64,000 bases of DNA from Ctena decussata. Its lineage: Eukaryota > Mollusca > Bivalvia > Lucinida > Lucinidae. Both the position numbers and the translations under genes were made by a program. The DNA lies in the NCBI GenBank assembly GCA_963989385.1, contig OZ022502.1, positions 15,673,001 to 15,737,000 on the forward strand, in the 5' to 3' direction. This document shows, piece by piece, positions 22,190 through 32,378 of the stretch. The notes under the pieces are model-generated. The model worked only from the letters and a program-made list of their open reading frames with translations. It did no database searches and was not told the DNA's origin. The first letter of the stretch is position 1. The number at the start of each line of letters is the position of its first letter.

Positions 22190-22633
22190 TTGGGGCCGGA
22201 GCATATCTTGTCTGTTGCTTGGTTATTCGGGGCTCAGCTGATAAGTTTCTTTTGCTCCGGTATTTCAGTGGTGTTGTCTGACTTCCCAGGGGTCTTCTGG
22301 TGTCGTGTACGTTCTTCCCGTTGAGTCCTCATCTCTGATTTATCATAGGCAATTATCCGTGATTTGTTGATGATTCATTGATGAGTTAGGAAACCTTCAT
22401 GCGGACCAAACAGCTAACTTAATGTTTCAAACCACTGCAGAAGCAGAGGGCGAGGTTTTGGCCCATTAAAACTAGTTAAAGTCCCCTCCCCCCCCCCGCA
22501 GTCATCTTTTGCTGACTTTCAAAGGCGGTACTTCTAATGCGGTTCCTTGATGTTATATTGTGCTGTGTCCGCTTGTTTATGGTCTCTGGCGGTTTGGTCA
22601 CCTGTATTCCTGCCCAATCTGCCATCTGTTTTT
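22190..22633 (+). repeat. R1 copy, left part
   Basis: This is the most complete left half of R1 in the window, following the reverse-transcriptase relic. It includes CTTCATGCGGACCAAACAGC, GAGGGCGAGGTTTTGGCCC and CAAAGGCGGTACTTCTAATG. It is broken at 22634 by a TCCG element and resumes at about 23800. Confidence 0.65.
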
Positions 22634-23725
22634 TGTCACCCGACGTAGGCGGAGGGGGACTATAGAAATGACCCTCGTCCGTCCGTGTGTCAGTCCGTCC
22701 GTCCGTCTTTCCGTCCTTCCGTCCGTCCTTCCGTCCGTCCGTCCGTCCGAAATCTTGTCCCCGCAACTCCTCCTACGTCTTTCTTCGGATTGATTTGAAA
22801 TTTTACAGATTGTATTCCTATGATACGAAGATGTGCATGTGGTTTTTTATTTTTGTTTCGGCCATTTTTGATGGAGTTATGGCCCTTGCTGACTCCGACC
22901 TTGTCCCCGCAACTCCTGTCTCATCTTTTATCAGATTGACTTGAAATTGTGCAGAATGTTTCATCATGATCTGAAGATGTGTATGTGATTTTGGAATTTC
23001 AATTGTCCTATATTTTACAAAGTTATGGCCCTTTGTCGTTTTTGGTATTTTTCCAACTTTTGAACCGTTCGACCGAGAGAGCTGAAATTTGGTATGCTAT
23101 TAGCATTTGGTAAATTGAGTATTCTGATTATTGTTAGGATATGCTAAATTTATTAGTGACAGAGTTATTCCCCTTTCATAGATAATAGACATTCACTTAA
23201 AGGTAAAGGGATAACTCCAGAACTATTCATATTAATGGGCTGAATTTTCATAAATGCATTGTTCTTTTTCATCAGATTCATATTAGGAGGATTATGGCCC
23301 TTGTTATTTTGTTATTTGGTATACAGTCTTATGTTTTGGGCATTCTGTAAGGGCCTAAAGTTTCAGTAGCCTGATTTTACACATATACGCCCAGTTCTGA
23401 ACTCAAGTATTTTATAACCTCATAGAGGCCCAGTAATTGGGGTATATGTCTCTGCCTATGCTTCAATCATTATTTGCTTACCAGGTTCTGTTATACACAT
23501 ATTTTCTGGTTTTACACATAAATGCCCCTTTCTAAACTTAATTATTTTATAACTTCATAGAGGCCCAGTAATTGTGCTTCAGTTATTATTTGCTGACCAG
23601 GTTCTGTAATACACATATTTTCTGTTTTTGGCCATATAGTTACTCTGAAATGGAATAAAGGGCTGCAGTTTGTGACACATTTCAAACGTCGGGTGACACT
23701 TGGCCGATGGCCTTTTATTTTTGTT
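22634..23725 (+). mobile_element. HINE-like element, family 6 (GTCACCCGACGT), nested in R1
   Basis: A perfect 13-bp inverted repeat pair lies at 22634-22646 (TGTCACCCGACGT) and 23686-23698. TCCG microsatellites at 22675-22750 follow the 5' end. Two units share GTCCCCGCAACTCCT and GGAGTTATGGCCCTTGCT-type text. After the 3' repeat comes a stem-loop GGCC-GAT-GGCC (23702-23712) and a T-rich end. It sits within R1, which continues at about 23800, so it is a nested insertion. No protein is encoded. Confidence 0.7.
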
Positions 23726-23789
23726 TTGTAATAAAATTAAAAAACAATAGTAAAAATAGATATTGATGCTGTCATTGGAGTAGCTGAAT

Positions 23790-24195
23790 GAAAGTCTGTT
23801 TGGGAAAGAGCTGCTCATTCGGTTTACTGTGCGTGTCTTCGTAAACTTGTGCCAATTTCTGTGTATGTGCTTCTTTCCCTATTGGTATTGAGAGCGGAAT
23901 GTGGGATTTGATTGTATTAATTCCTTATCATTGCCTATTTTTTTACTTTCCAAAATAAAAGAGAACAAACCGACCCTTCGATGACTACAGATAAGCGGAC
24001 ATAATAATAAATAAGAGAGATAAACCACAACGTAAGCACCGCCTTTGAACGGTCATTCATAAATTGATAATTAATTAGTAATAAATTACTGGAAGGAATG
24101 GTAAGAAGGATGGTGGAGATGGGGCCGGTGTGGGTGGGGGAGGGGTGCGTATTTCGATTTTACGGAGCTCCTAGTCTCGATTTTGATTTAAGTGG
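23790..24195 (+). repeat. R1, right part and inverted arm
   Basis: After the nested element, R1 resumes with TTTGGGAAAGAGCTGCTCAT and GTGCGTGTCTTCGTAAACTT. At about 24025 the inverted arm GTAAGCACCGCCTTTGAACG starts, mirroring the left arm at 22500-22550. Confidence 0.6.
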
Positions 24196-24785
24196 CGTAA
24201 CAAAACAGATCTAAATTGTACAAAATACATGGAACAAATTGAAAATGTAGTTTATTATTAATCCACGAAAACAAGGCAGAAATCAAAATGGGCAGCTGTG
24301 CAGAAGACCTCATTGCCAAATTACCACATGAAAGCGAACACAACAAACGCCAACATTGATAAACCACAACTGTGACGTTTTAGTTGTAAAACAAGCCTCG
24401 CCCTTCGCTTCTGTAATGGTTCCACCCTTCCCCTCCCACCCCGCCTCCCCTACCCCCACAAAAAAGCGACTCACACACCGGACAAATGGAGGCATCAATG
24501 AGTACAACAAGAATAAAGTATACGAAAAACTTTTTTTCTGATGTTTTTCACCAATTTTACTTTTTTTAGAAAAAATAAAGCGCGCAGTATGCACTTGTAA
24601 ATGTGCTGTCTGAAATTAAGTTTTGGCATTCTTTTAACCATTGTAGAATTTTTCTTGTCAGTGCTTGTGTGTGTGGAAATAATTTTTGCTTGTGTTTGCG
24701 TGTCTGCGTGTGTCTATGTGTGTGGAAATAATTATGTTTAAACGTAGCCTATATGTAAATTATCATTATATCGTTTTTTTTTCAG
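24196..24785. other. No gene seen; intron-like flank of the CARD-like exon
   Basis: No coding frame is supported. A GTGTGT-rich stretch at about 24660-24722 and a T-run precede the acceptor at 24781-24785. Confidence 0.5.
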
Positions 24786-25136
24786 ATTGTGAACGTCGCA
24801 ACAATCAGCAGATTCAAGATAACAACATCTGTAGCCTAGCACAAGGCGATAGAACATTACTTCTGCGCAAGATCAACAACATAAAAACTGTTGACTTTCT
24901 AAACAACGGTTTCTTAGAAAAGTTTATCTTTAGTCTTGATGAACATGACAGTGTCTGCGAATATCTACACAGGCTAGAGTTTACAAATGGCGCTTCCTGT
25001 TTAATTGAGATAGTGGAAAGACGTTCTTGTACGGCCATGTATCCTTTGTGTCATTTGTTGGAGAAACGGAAAGAAACGGCATATATCGTGGAGCACTTGG
25101 GTTTGCGAGAGAAATACTGCCAGGCAAGAGACATGG
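24786..25136 (+). CDS. CARD-like domain exon, 117 codons, phase 1-1
   Basis: A strong acceptor (T-run then CAG, ending 24785) and a donor GACATGG|GTATGT bound 351 fully open nucleotides, symmetric phase 1-1. The product has a helical death-fold pattern. Near residues 18-35 is LLLRKINNIKTVDFLNNGFL, then SLDEHDSVCEYLHRLEF, SCLIEIVERR near 67-76, and YPLCHLLEKRKETAYIVEHL at about 81-100. This matches the CARD layout, where a leucine helix leads into a GVL/GFL turn, then D/E-x-D and a terminal LxxLLxxR block. CARDs act by homotypic assembly in cell-death and innate-immune pathways. Other death-fold members (DD, DED) are possible. Flanking exons of matching phase lie on the same strand at 13876, 46256, 54145 and 57810. 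Confidence 0.6.
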
Positions 25137-25268
25137 GTATGTATATCAATGAATATATCGGCGTAAAGGTAATTTTCTAAGAAAACGGATCGCGGTATAA
25201 AGTCAACAAATCCGTGACCATCAAAAGAATGCTGAAAGTGAGTGAGCATATAGATATTTGCGCAAATA

Positions 25269-26280
25269 CGAGGGTTGATCCAGAAGTAATGTCACTGCAG
25301 CTATAAAATCGTGTAGAATAAAGATAGAAGAACAAAATTTATCCGTATACCTTAATCTATTCATAGTGTAGTCTGAAAATGTCATAAAATTATAATGCAC
25401 AGTAATCGAGATATCAAGATAGACAGAAGGCATGGTAAAGACACGCACCGCACGTCAATGCCGTTGTTGACGTTCTAGACGAAGTTTGGATATTGTGTCA
25501 TGTCTAAAGTAGCATATTCATTGTTCTAGCATAGTACTATTATCTGTTCACCCATGTTTATCTCGTCTTTCAATAATATTTTGAACAGCCCTGCAGCTCA
25601 TGTTCAAGAATTTACAAGATCTTCGAATTGCAGAACATCGAACTTCATATATGGGGTCCAAGCATAATTGACGTCATTGTCTTACATTGCACATAAAGGT
25701 CTTCCGGTATTCGGACGATCCTCTCGCGACTCATCTGCACCCTTACAGCGTTGATTGCACCTTGACACAAGCCTCATAATCATGGTTATATAACTGTATA
25801 TGTAATTTAACAGTCAATAGTCTCTAATGGTGATGTTCCTAATTGTGGCAAAACCGCATATGTATGTGCAGGCGAGTATGTCGGAAATCTGCATTTTTTC
25901 ACTTGGCAGTAACAAGCATTTGCACTTCCTAGCGACCTTCATACTGCAATGACGATATTAAAAAATTCAACAGTAAATTGCAGGAATATATTTCGTCATC
26001 GTATCAAATTTTCATCTGATTTGGCGCGTTAATTTGATTTTGATTTGTGTTTGCCTTTGAAAATTATGTTCATGTAATTAACGCTATTCTAACGTGCGGC
26101 GCAATGGCGACGGTGGCATACTTTGAACGTCTCCATAACTAGAACGGGAAAAGATTACAACATTATATTTATTCTGTTAATCAGAACTGAATTACAGTGT
26201 ATCTTGATATATTTTATAATAATGCTACGATGAATAAGCGCGCAATGGACACAGTGACATTACTTCTGGGTCAACTCTTG
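25269..26280. mobile_element. Mariner-like element with 29-bp TIRs and TA target duplication
   Basis: The left end CGAGGGTTGATCCAGAAGTA (25269 onward) and the right end (to 26280), read in reverse complement as CAAGAGTTGACCCAGAAGTA, match over 29 bp with three mismatches. TA dinucleotides flank both sides (25267-25268 and 26281-26282), as expected for IS630-Tc1-mariner elements. The interior of about 0.95 kb is shorter than an intact mariner and has no usable transposase frame, so it is a decayed or internally deleted copy. It probably sits in the intron after the CARD-like exon. Confidence 0.7.
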
Positions 26281-26315
26281 TACTTTGAATCCTAAATACT
26301 ACATCTTCCCTTTTC

Positions 26316-27355
26316 TATACCCCGCCACACGTTACGGCGGGCTATTATATTTTCAAGTTGGCCGTCCGTGTGTCTGTCCTTCCGTCCGTCCATCCACCCG
26401 TAGTACGTCCGTCCGCACTTCGCTTCCGCTCGATAACTTGAGTATTTATTAAGCGATGACATTCAAATTTTGAATATGCATTTGCGCTTGGGATTGTTAA
26501 TGGGCAAATTTCGCTAAATTTTGGCTGAGTTATGGTACTTGTCAATATAGGCCTCTAGCTCCTTTATTATTTAGAGTATCATGATGAAACTTCAAAAAAT
26601 GATCAGAGTAACCAAAGCATTATATTAGCAGAGAAATTTTTATATCATGGGTTATCTGCCCCTGCTCTGGGCTATATACATGTATAAAATCACGAAAAAG
26701 CTATATAAAATCGAAATTTGAAGCGATTTTTCTGAAACTTACAGTACATGATGAAAGCCTCCTGTGATGCTCAAAGCTGACCCAATGGAGTTATCTTCTT
26801 CTGCCCCCGCATGTATAAAAAATAAGAAAAAAAAACTATATAAAATCAGAGTTCAAAGCAGTTTTCTGAAATTTAAAGCAAATGATCAGAGTAATAAAAG
26901 CCTTCTGTATTGCTTGAAATTGGCCCCATGGGCTTATGTGCCTCTGCACCGAGGCAATATACATACATTAAATGTTGATAAAATCTATATAAAAACTTAA
27001 ATTAAACAGATTTTTTTCGAAACTTAAAACTGATGATAGTACACTGAGCATTTCTTTTGGTGATTAAAATTTGATCCTAAGGGGGTTATCTGGCCCTGTC
27101 TAGTGGCCACATACATGCATAAAATCGCTAAAATTGTATTTGATCAGAGTGGTAAGTGATTTATCATGAGCTTCCAGTAAGTGATCAGAGTAATGATGTA
27201 TTCTGTCATGACAAAAAATTTGTTCTTTATTCCGTGGGGTTTGGCTGCCCATGCCCTGGGATAATACAGAGAAAATATAAATCAGGAAAAATGGATGAGT
27301 GAAATAGGTTTGCAATGGCGGGGTATCACGCAGTCGTTTGCGATGCTTTTATTTA
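26316..27355 (+). mobile_element. HINE-like element, family 4, second copy
   Basis: A diverged relative of 14191-15279. The 5' repeat ATACCCCGCCAC is at 26317-26328, the TCCG/TCCA block at about 26360-26415, and the 3' repeat ATGGCGGGGTAT at 27315-27326 (one mismatch). The same tail, CACGCAGTCGTTTGCGATGC, follows. Similarity to the other copy ends just after TTTATTTA, which fixes the 3' boundary. It begins about 34 bases after the mariner-like element. Confidence 0.75.
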
Positions 27356-27800
27356 TAAGGTGTATATGGAAATCGCAACTGTAAGACCAGCAAAGAATTT
27401 TTTTTCCATAAATACACTAAAAGGTGGTCAGAATGAAACGTGTGCCAACAGAGTATTCATTAACCGAAAACGTTATGTATTTTAACCGAAACGGAAACGT
27501 TACCCAGAATTGTACGTTTCGTTACTTGGTAAATCGAAACAAAAAGCAAAAATATTTACATTTCGAGAAAAATATCTGAACGCAAAATGAAATTTGCTTC
27601 TTAAAACAAAAAATAACAAAATAATCCCCTTAGCGGGTTCAATACAGTACAAATCATGAAACTTTAATGGTTGACAACGTAAATATTATGCAGTTGCCTT
27701 GCACATACACCAATAAACACAATGCTATAACAATCAAAGTATAAAACACGGATATGTTCAAAAGTCACGCCTCGCTGTGATGCAGCTTGTGAAAGCGTTA
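27356..27800. other. No gene seen
   Basis: AT-rich unique sequence. ACCGAAACGGAAACGTTACC near 27487-27506 is locally repetitive, but nothing is assignable. Confidence 0.5.
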
Positions 27801-27807
27801 AACTGTA

Positions 27808-28050
27808 TTACAACTGAAGTAATGGTTGGGGGTTGTTGGTTGTATTGTATACAATGGTGCCAAGAGACTGCACATTCGTCTCTGGTGATGACAAAGTGAG
27901 GTGGAAAATTTCCAGGAACTGACCCAATTCAATTGTAGATTCAACTAAAGACACCATGTAGGAGAGAGACAACACAAAGCTAGTTATTCCCAAAATCAAC
28001 ACCAGCGGCATCCATGTGAACAGCCATTTCCGATGTAGGTGGTCAACGGG
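27808..28050 (-). CDS. Possible terminal exon with one membrane segment
   Basis: On the minus strand a possible acceptor, TTCAGGCTAG, ends just before 28050. From there 80 codons are open to a TAA. A basic/aromatic start (HLHRKWLFTW) is followed by a hydrophobic stretch, PLVLILGITSFVLSLSYMV, then a polar tail with an NTT glycosylation-type site. This looks like a single-pass membrane tail. A R1 copy lies directly upstream on the same strand (28080-28260), which could mean the open frame is repeat-derived. The family is not recognised. Confidence 0.3.
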   Translation of the reverse strand, partial: PVDHLHRKWLFTWMPLVLILGITSFVLSLSYMVSLVESTIELGQFLEIFHLTLSSPETNVQSLGTIVYNTTNNPQPLLQL

Positions 28051-28079
28051 CTAGCCTGAACATCACAAAAATATATCAA

Positions 28080-28565
28080 TAACAGACAAAACAACTAACA
28101 AGACATCTAACAACCAAGGCGAACCAAAACAAAACTGCCGCCTTGGGATAGCCAGGCATGAAATTTCTTGGGGCTTAACCGGTTTGTGGTCGACCAACCT
28201 CGCCCTTTGTTCTGCCTTGGTTCATCGGATACTTAGCCTTTTAACCCGTCAAAAACAAACACTGCCCACACAACGGTCTTAAAAAAGCACCAACCCTGAC
28301 AGTATCCACAAATAATATGTAAAAATATTAAGCACATATTTTACCTATATTTAATTTTATAATGCCAGGGCTAGCCTTAACATAACAAACCATATATATA
28401 TATATAAACAGTCAAAGCGACAAACAAAACATGAAACTACTAAAGGGAAAAAAACACACAGAAGTTTCGCTTTGCGACAGCCAACAATGAAATTACTGTG
28501 AGCGTGGGGCTTAACCGGTTTGCGGTCGAGCCCTAGGTCCTGCCTTGGTTCATCAGTCACTTAGT
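28080..28565 (-). repeat. Two tandemly placed R1 arms, minus orientation
   Basis: The segments 28080-28250 and 28375-28565 share GGGGCTTAACCGGTTTG[T/C]GG, TCGACC/TCGAGCCC, and CTGCCTTGGTTCATC. They are two copies of the same R1 arm about 300 bp apart. One lies next to the possible membrane exon. Confidence 0.6.
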
Positions 28566-29130
28566 TGTGCGGTTTGCGTGGAAGATTCCTACCTAACTCA
28601 TATGTGTAATATCTCAGGAACACAGAATTCAGAATTAAAACTAATGTGACACAAACATGAGGACTGACAGAAATAGCAACAATGAAATTCTTGAGCAGAA
28701 GAAACCTACCAGTGAAACCACGGTGAAGTCTAACACTGTATGGGAATAGAAACAAAAAAGAATGCCGCGGCTACTGCGAGCGCAGCAGCCTCTTGAGTAT
28801 CTTATCGGTTGGGCAATGTACCCGGCACCTACGTCCAAAGAACAAAGACAAAATGAGGACAAAAGAGGCGTCCCGTACCTACTGCAAGCACAGCAGGCAC
28901 TTGTCAGTCTATATTCAGTATCGGAAGGACAACGCATGTGCATCCAGTTAACTATCCTCTGGAACGTTTACTGGTGTTGATCGGTTCTATGAGGCATTTT
29001 TTTTACCACATTCAGACCATTTCACAGATAGGGGGAGAGAAACGTGTAACAGGCTAGATAAGAAGAGTTGGTCCGTACAACCATATGCGGCATCTGCAAG
29101 TACAACAGGCCTTTGTGTGGCATTACCAAC
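28566..29130 (-). repeat. Three diverged TGC-rich repeats, minus strand
   Basis: On the minus strand GGCCTGTTGTACTTGCAG (about 29093-29110), GCCTGCTGTGCTTGCAG (about 28880-28896) and GGCTGCTGCGCTCGCAG (about 28778-28794) are variants of one motif. Each ends in a splice-acceptor-like CAG, and two are followed by similar text. They may be repeated small exons or simply a diverged repeat. No solid frame joins them. Confidence 0.3.
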
Positions 29131-29317
29131 TGTTGTGAGAAAGTTTCACGGTATCATCGCTTCTCTCTGCCATCACGTCAGGGACGATACGAGGACGACT
29201 AGAGGTCAATTGCCCCCATGCACTGATACAGCCATTTTTTTCAGTCCTAGTCACCCTTGTTGACACCATGATATAAACACTTAGAGGCAATAAAACAATT
29301 ATAATCGGGTCTAACAT
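29127..29317 (-). CDS. Possible first exon with signal-peptide-like N terminus
   Basis: An ATG on the minus strand at 29315-29317 opens 63 codons. These start with a hydrophobic segment, MLDPIIIVLLPLSVYIMVS, and end at a possible donor, CAGTTG|GTAATG, near 29126. The three acceptor-like motifs downstream on the same strand would suit it. Nothing beyond the hydrophobic N terminus supports coding, so confidence is low. Confidence 0.25.
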
Positions 29318-29598
29318 AACGGTCCCTCGAGTCCTTAAAAGCTGATAACATTTCTCTTGGCTCGGTACGTAAGGGACCTATTTCTGTTGCTTTTAATCGT
29401 ACACCTCTGTTGAGACCATCCTTTCTCAAACTTAATACTCAGTGAAGATTGTTGGATTTGAATTCAATTCAGTTTAAACCTCCGTCTCTCAAATGCAGAT
29501 TCATCAAGTTGAAATGTATCGCAGTCAGTGTTATGTATTTTGGATTGTTGTACTGTATAGAATGAAGTTTCATGTATCTGGTTCCAGTTTCTATATTT
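29318..29598. other. No gene seen
   Basis: No recognisable repeat or supported frame. Confidence 0.4.
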
Positions 29599-29965
29599 CT
29601 AGGTACGGCTACAACTAATTGTGTGCACCGTGGCGGAGGTTGAGGGTGAAGGTTTGGGCCCAGTAAAAGCGGATTAAACCCCCAGTAGTTATTACTGACC
29701 GTCCCAAGGTGGTACTTTCGTTGCGGTTGCATTTGTTTTATGTTCGGTGCCATTTAACTTATTGTGTTTTCATTTTAACCCTTCTGTTGGTCTAAATTAT
29801 TTAGTCCAGTAAAGATAGCTGAGTTGCCACCTATTTGGGAAAGAGCTGCTGACTCGGCTTATCACTTGTAATTTATTGTATGTCTTTATCAAACTTTCCC
29901 TTTGATGTTTGGGATAGGGTTTGGGATCGGGTTCAGTCAGTTCCTGAAGTGTATTTACTCTTTAA
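29599..29965 (+). repeat. R1 fragment
   Basis: Contains GAGGGTGAAGGTTTGGGCCC, TTATTACTGACCGTCCCAAG, then TTTGGGAAAGAGCTGCTGAC and GGGATCGGGTTCAGTCAGTT, all in R1 order. It lies upstream of the reverse-transcriptase relic at 30380, so the two are probably separate insertions. Confidence 0.6.
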
Positions 29966-30379
29966 ATTTACGTTTTTCTTACATATGTTTGTTGTACGAG
30001 ATCGCAACACAAGACCATTATGTTACTTCTGAGTATAAAGTCGCAGATGAGAGAAATTCCCGTCAAAGCAATGGTTCAACGCCCTTCCAACGTATACGAC
30101 TAAAATGGATCAATATGGAAATAAAATTCTTTTTCAGAACCTATTTTCAGATGCGTATTGCCAATATCGCTTACATGCAAATGAATTTCCTTGTATAGTT
30201 ACACACATGGCTTCCCGATACTAAAAATAGAAACTTGGTCATCCAAGATGGCGCCTGTTTGTTTGTCTGCGAGGTGGCCCCTACACGACTTACAGAAACG
30301 GGAACTCCAGCTCCAATCAGCTAAAACAAATAACTATATGTCGGGTTCATCACTGAGTCTGATGCACAACCCACTTGCG

Positions 30380-31005
30380 AGCAATTAAAGAGGGAAGCAA
30401 AATATTTACCCTTGCCTTCAAGAGTTGGTCGACGGAAAATTGTTCAAACGGTAAAGGTCACTATTCTTACTCTACCACCTTGCCCATATATGGTCAAACA
30501 TCAAACACTCTGATTCTTCAGAACCAAACCAAGTTCCAAATACTTAGAACCTTTGGAAGCAAAGAATATTATTCACAAAATACTAGCCTTTTCCCCCCAA
30601 CCTAAATCCACTTTCCGACATCTTAAGCGGGGGTATACAAAAAATTCCCAAGAAATGTGTTTGGTTCTTACAGACAAGACCGCAGGCAACGTTGCAGTTG
30701 TTTGACAGCTATACTACATTAGTACTTTAAAACAGGATCTTTGCGCTACTAGGGTCTATAAAAAGAAATCTGCGGAAGACAACTCTAGTAAATGGCCACT
30801 GCAACCATTTTACCCTAAAGTTTTCTGTAAATGTTTAAGGAACGCAAACATAAACTTCCTACGATGGTTAAGCACGATTCATTGCCAGATCAAGTTCTTG
30901 TTCTATAATGGAACTTTTTAAATTAATTACTTCTTTCTCGCTACTGTCAAAAGTCATGTGAGCAGGTACTGTAGGAACGTTCATGAAAAGCCACGTAAAA
31001 AGTTC
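30380..31005 (+). pseudogene. Reverse-transcriptase relic, N-terminal part
   Basis: A broken plus-strand frame encodes CLVLTDKTAGNVAVV, then after a TGA QLYYISTLKQDLCATRVYKK, and further on VKSHVSRYCRNVHEK. These match the ADKAxNNVVVVCRLYYINTL and T-x-VK-x-HV-x-RYC blocks found before the catalytic core in the same retroelement family as 6795-7630. The expected polymerase core does not follow. The frame is cut at about 31005 by another repeat. Upstream from 30380 the frame reads through PPCPYMVKHQTL-type text with stops. Confidence 0.5.
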
Positions 31006-31009
31006 CGTT

Positions 31010-31660
31010 TTTGTCGCTTGCGGTGAGCGAGACATAGTTGTTACAACTTCAGTTCGGTGTATGTCCGTGCGTTAGTGCGTGCGTGCGTTAACTACAAGTG
31101 CGTGCGTGCGTCGGTCCGGATTTGTCCGGGCCATAACTTCTACATTTACGGATGGATTTCAAAATAATTTGGCACAATTGTTCTCCTTGATAAGTAGAAG
31201 TGCCATTTAGAATATTTGTTCAAGTTGGTACAAAGTCAAGGTCACACTTGAAGGTCAAATGATAAAATGGTCATAAATTGAGCTTGTCCGAGCCATTACT
31301 TCTACATTTATGCATGGATTTCAAAATAATTTGGCACAATTGTTCTTCTTAATGAGTGGAAGTGTCAAGTGACATACATGTTTGGGTAGGTTCAATGTCA
31401 AGGTCACACTTGAAGGTCAGATATTGTAATTGTCATAAATTGAGCTTTTCTGGGTCATCACTTCTACTCTTTCCTTTGTGAAAATTTGTAAAAAAGGAAG
31501 AAATATGCTGGCTAAGCATGATGTTGTTTGGTTTCTTTCCAGAGTGAAGCAGTTACTTAGTTTCGGCATACTTATAGGTCACTCAGTTACTTAGTCTTGA
31601 CATACTTATAGGTCACTATAGCAAACAGCGGGCTCAACCAGTTGGCCCTGGACAACCTTC
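31010..31660 (+). mobile_element. HINE-like element, family 7 (GTGCG microsatellite)
   Basis: A small hairpin (TCGCT/AGCGA, about 31015-31031) is followed by GTCCGTGCG and GTGCGTGCGT microsatellites. Two units of about 165 bp follow, each with CATTTACGGATGGATTTC / CATTTATGCATGGATTTC and TCAAGGTCACACTTGAAGGT. Near the right end a 33-bp tandem pair contains CATACTTATAGGTCACT. The ends are not defined by a clear inverted repeat. Confidence 0.5.
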
Positions 31661-32378
31661 TAGTTTTTACTTTATTTTATTTTTTTTTTCAAAAAAAATC
31701 TGTTGAGGTACTTAACCATACATATAACGCGCACCCGAGTTAACAAACTCTCAGAAGCAACAACTAGAGCGGACTTCCACGTGTAATGACATTGGAACAA
31801 TTCCCTTGTCCACTTGTCGTTTGTACAGTGTATGCGAATCAAGTTTTCTAGTTCCTGGCCCGACCCAAGGAAGAACCTATAATATTCTGCACTATAACCT
31901 AGCGTTCCAACGACTGGACTTCGGCGACCCTCTCTCTCTCTATCTCTCTGTCTGTAAAATGATATGCAACTTGGATTTACTGTAGTGTCTAGAAGATGCA
32001 ATAAAACGACTCTTTGATATACACTTGAAATAGAAAGAAGTGAAAGACAGAAAAGTGGAAAGAAATGCAAGGAAAAACAAACGCCACATTGTTTTTGGCG
32101 TATCGACAGAACAGATCGTTGAATTATCGTATCAAGTCGGTAAAATATTCTGACGGCATTGCATCGACGTTGATACGCCTGCCTGGCGTTGTTCAAATGC
32201 TAGGAACAGTCTAAGAATTTTTAATAAAACTGAAATTTGGCATACATTTTGCTGATTAGTATATAAAGTGTGGGTGGTATGAAAACGACTGTCTATGGCT
32301 GCTACCTTGTTAACTATAAAGTGCGTGGTTTAAGTGTAGAGAGTGATCTGACTACTCATTGTACGATTCTGGATTCAG
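31661..32378. other. No supported gene; TATA-like site near the duplication edge
   Basis: A 174-codon minus-strand frame (31672-32196) is open, but it uses no ATG start, crosses a CTCT microsatellite and shows no domain, so I do not call it. A TATATAAAG at 32260-32268 could be a TATA box, with no other support. Copy B of the duplication becomes visible at 32379. Confidence 0.4.

Noticed and set aside
22476..22944. Overlapping frames rich in RPSVRPS or DGRTDGR
   Set aside because: These are both strands of the TCCG microsatellite in the family 6 element.
31672..32196. Longest open frame in the window, 174 codons, minus strand
   Set aside because: No ATG start, crosses a CTCT microsatellite, low-complexity end and no recognisable domain.
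32260..32268. TATATAAAG as the promoter of a gene at the edge of copy B
   Set aside because: No coding frame, initiator or supported transcript follows; such sites are common in AT-rich DNA.
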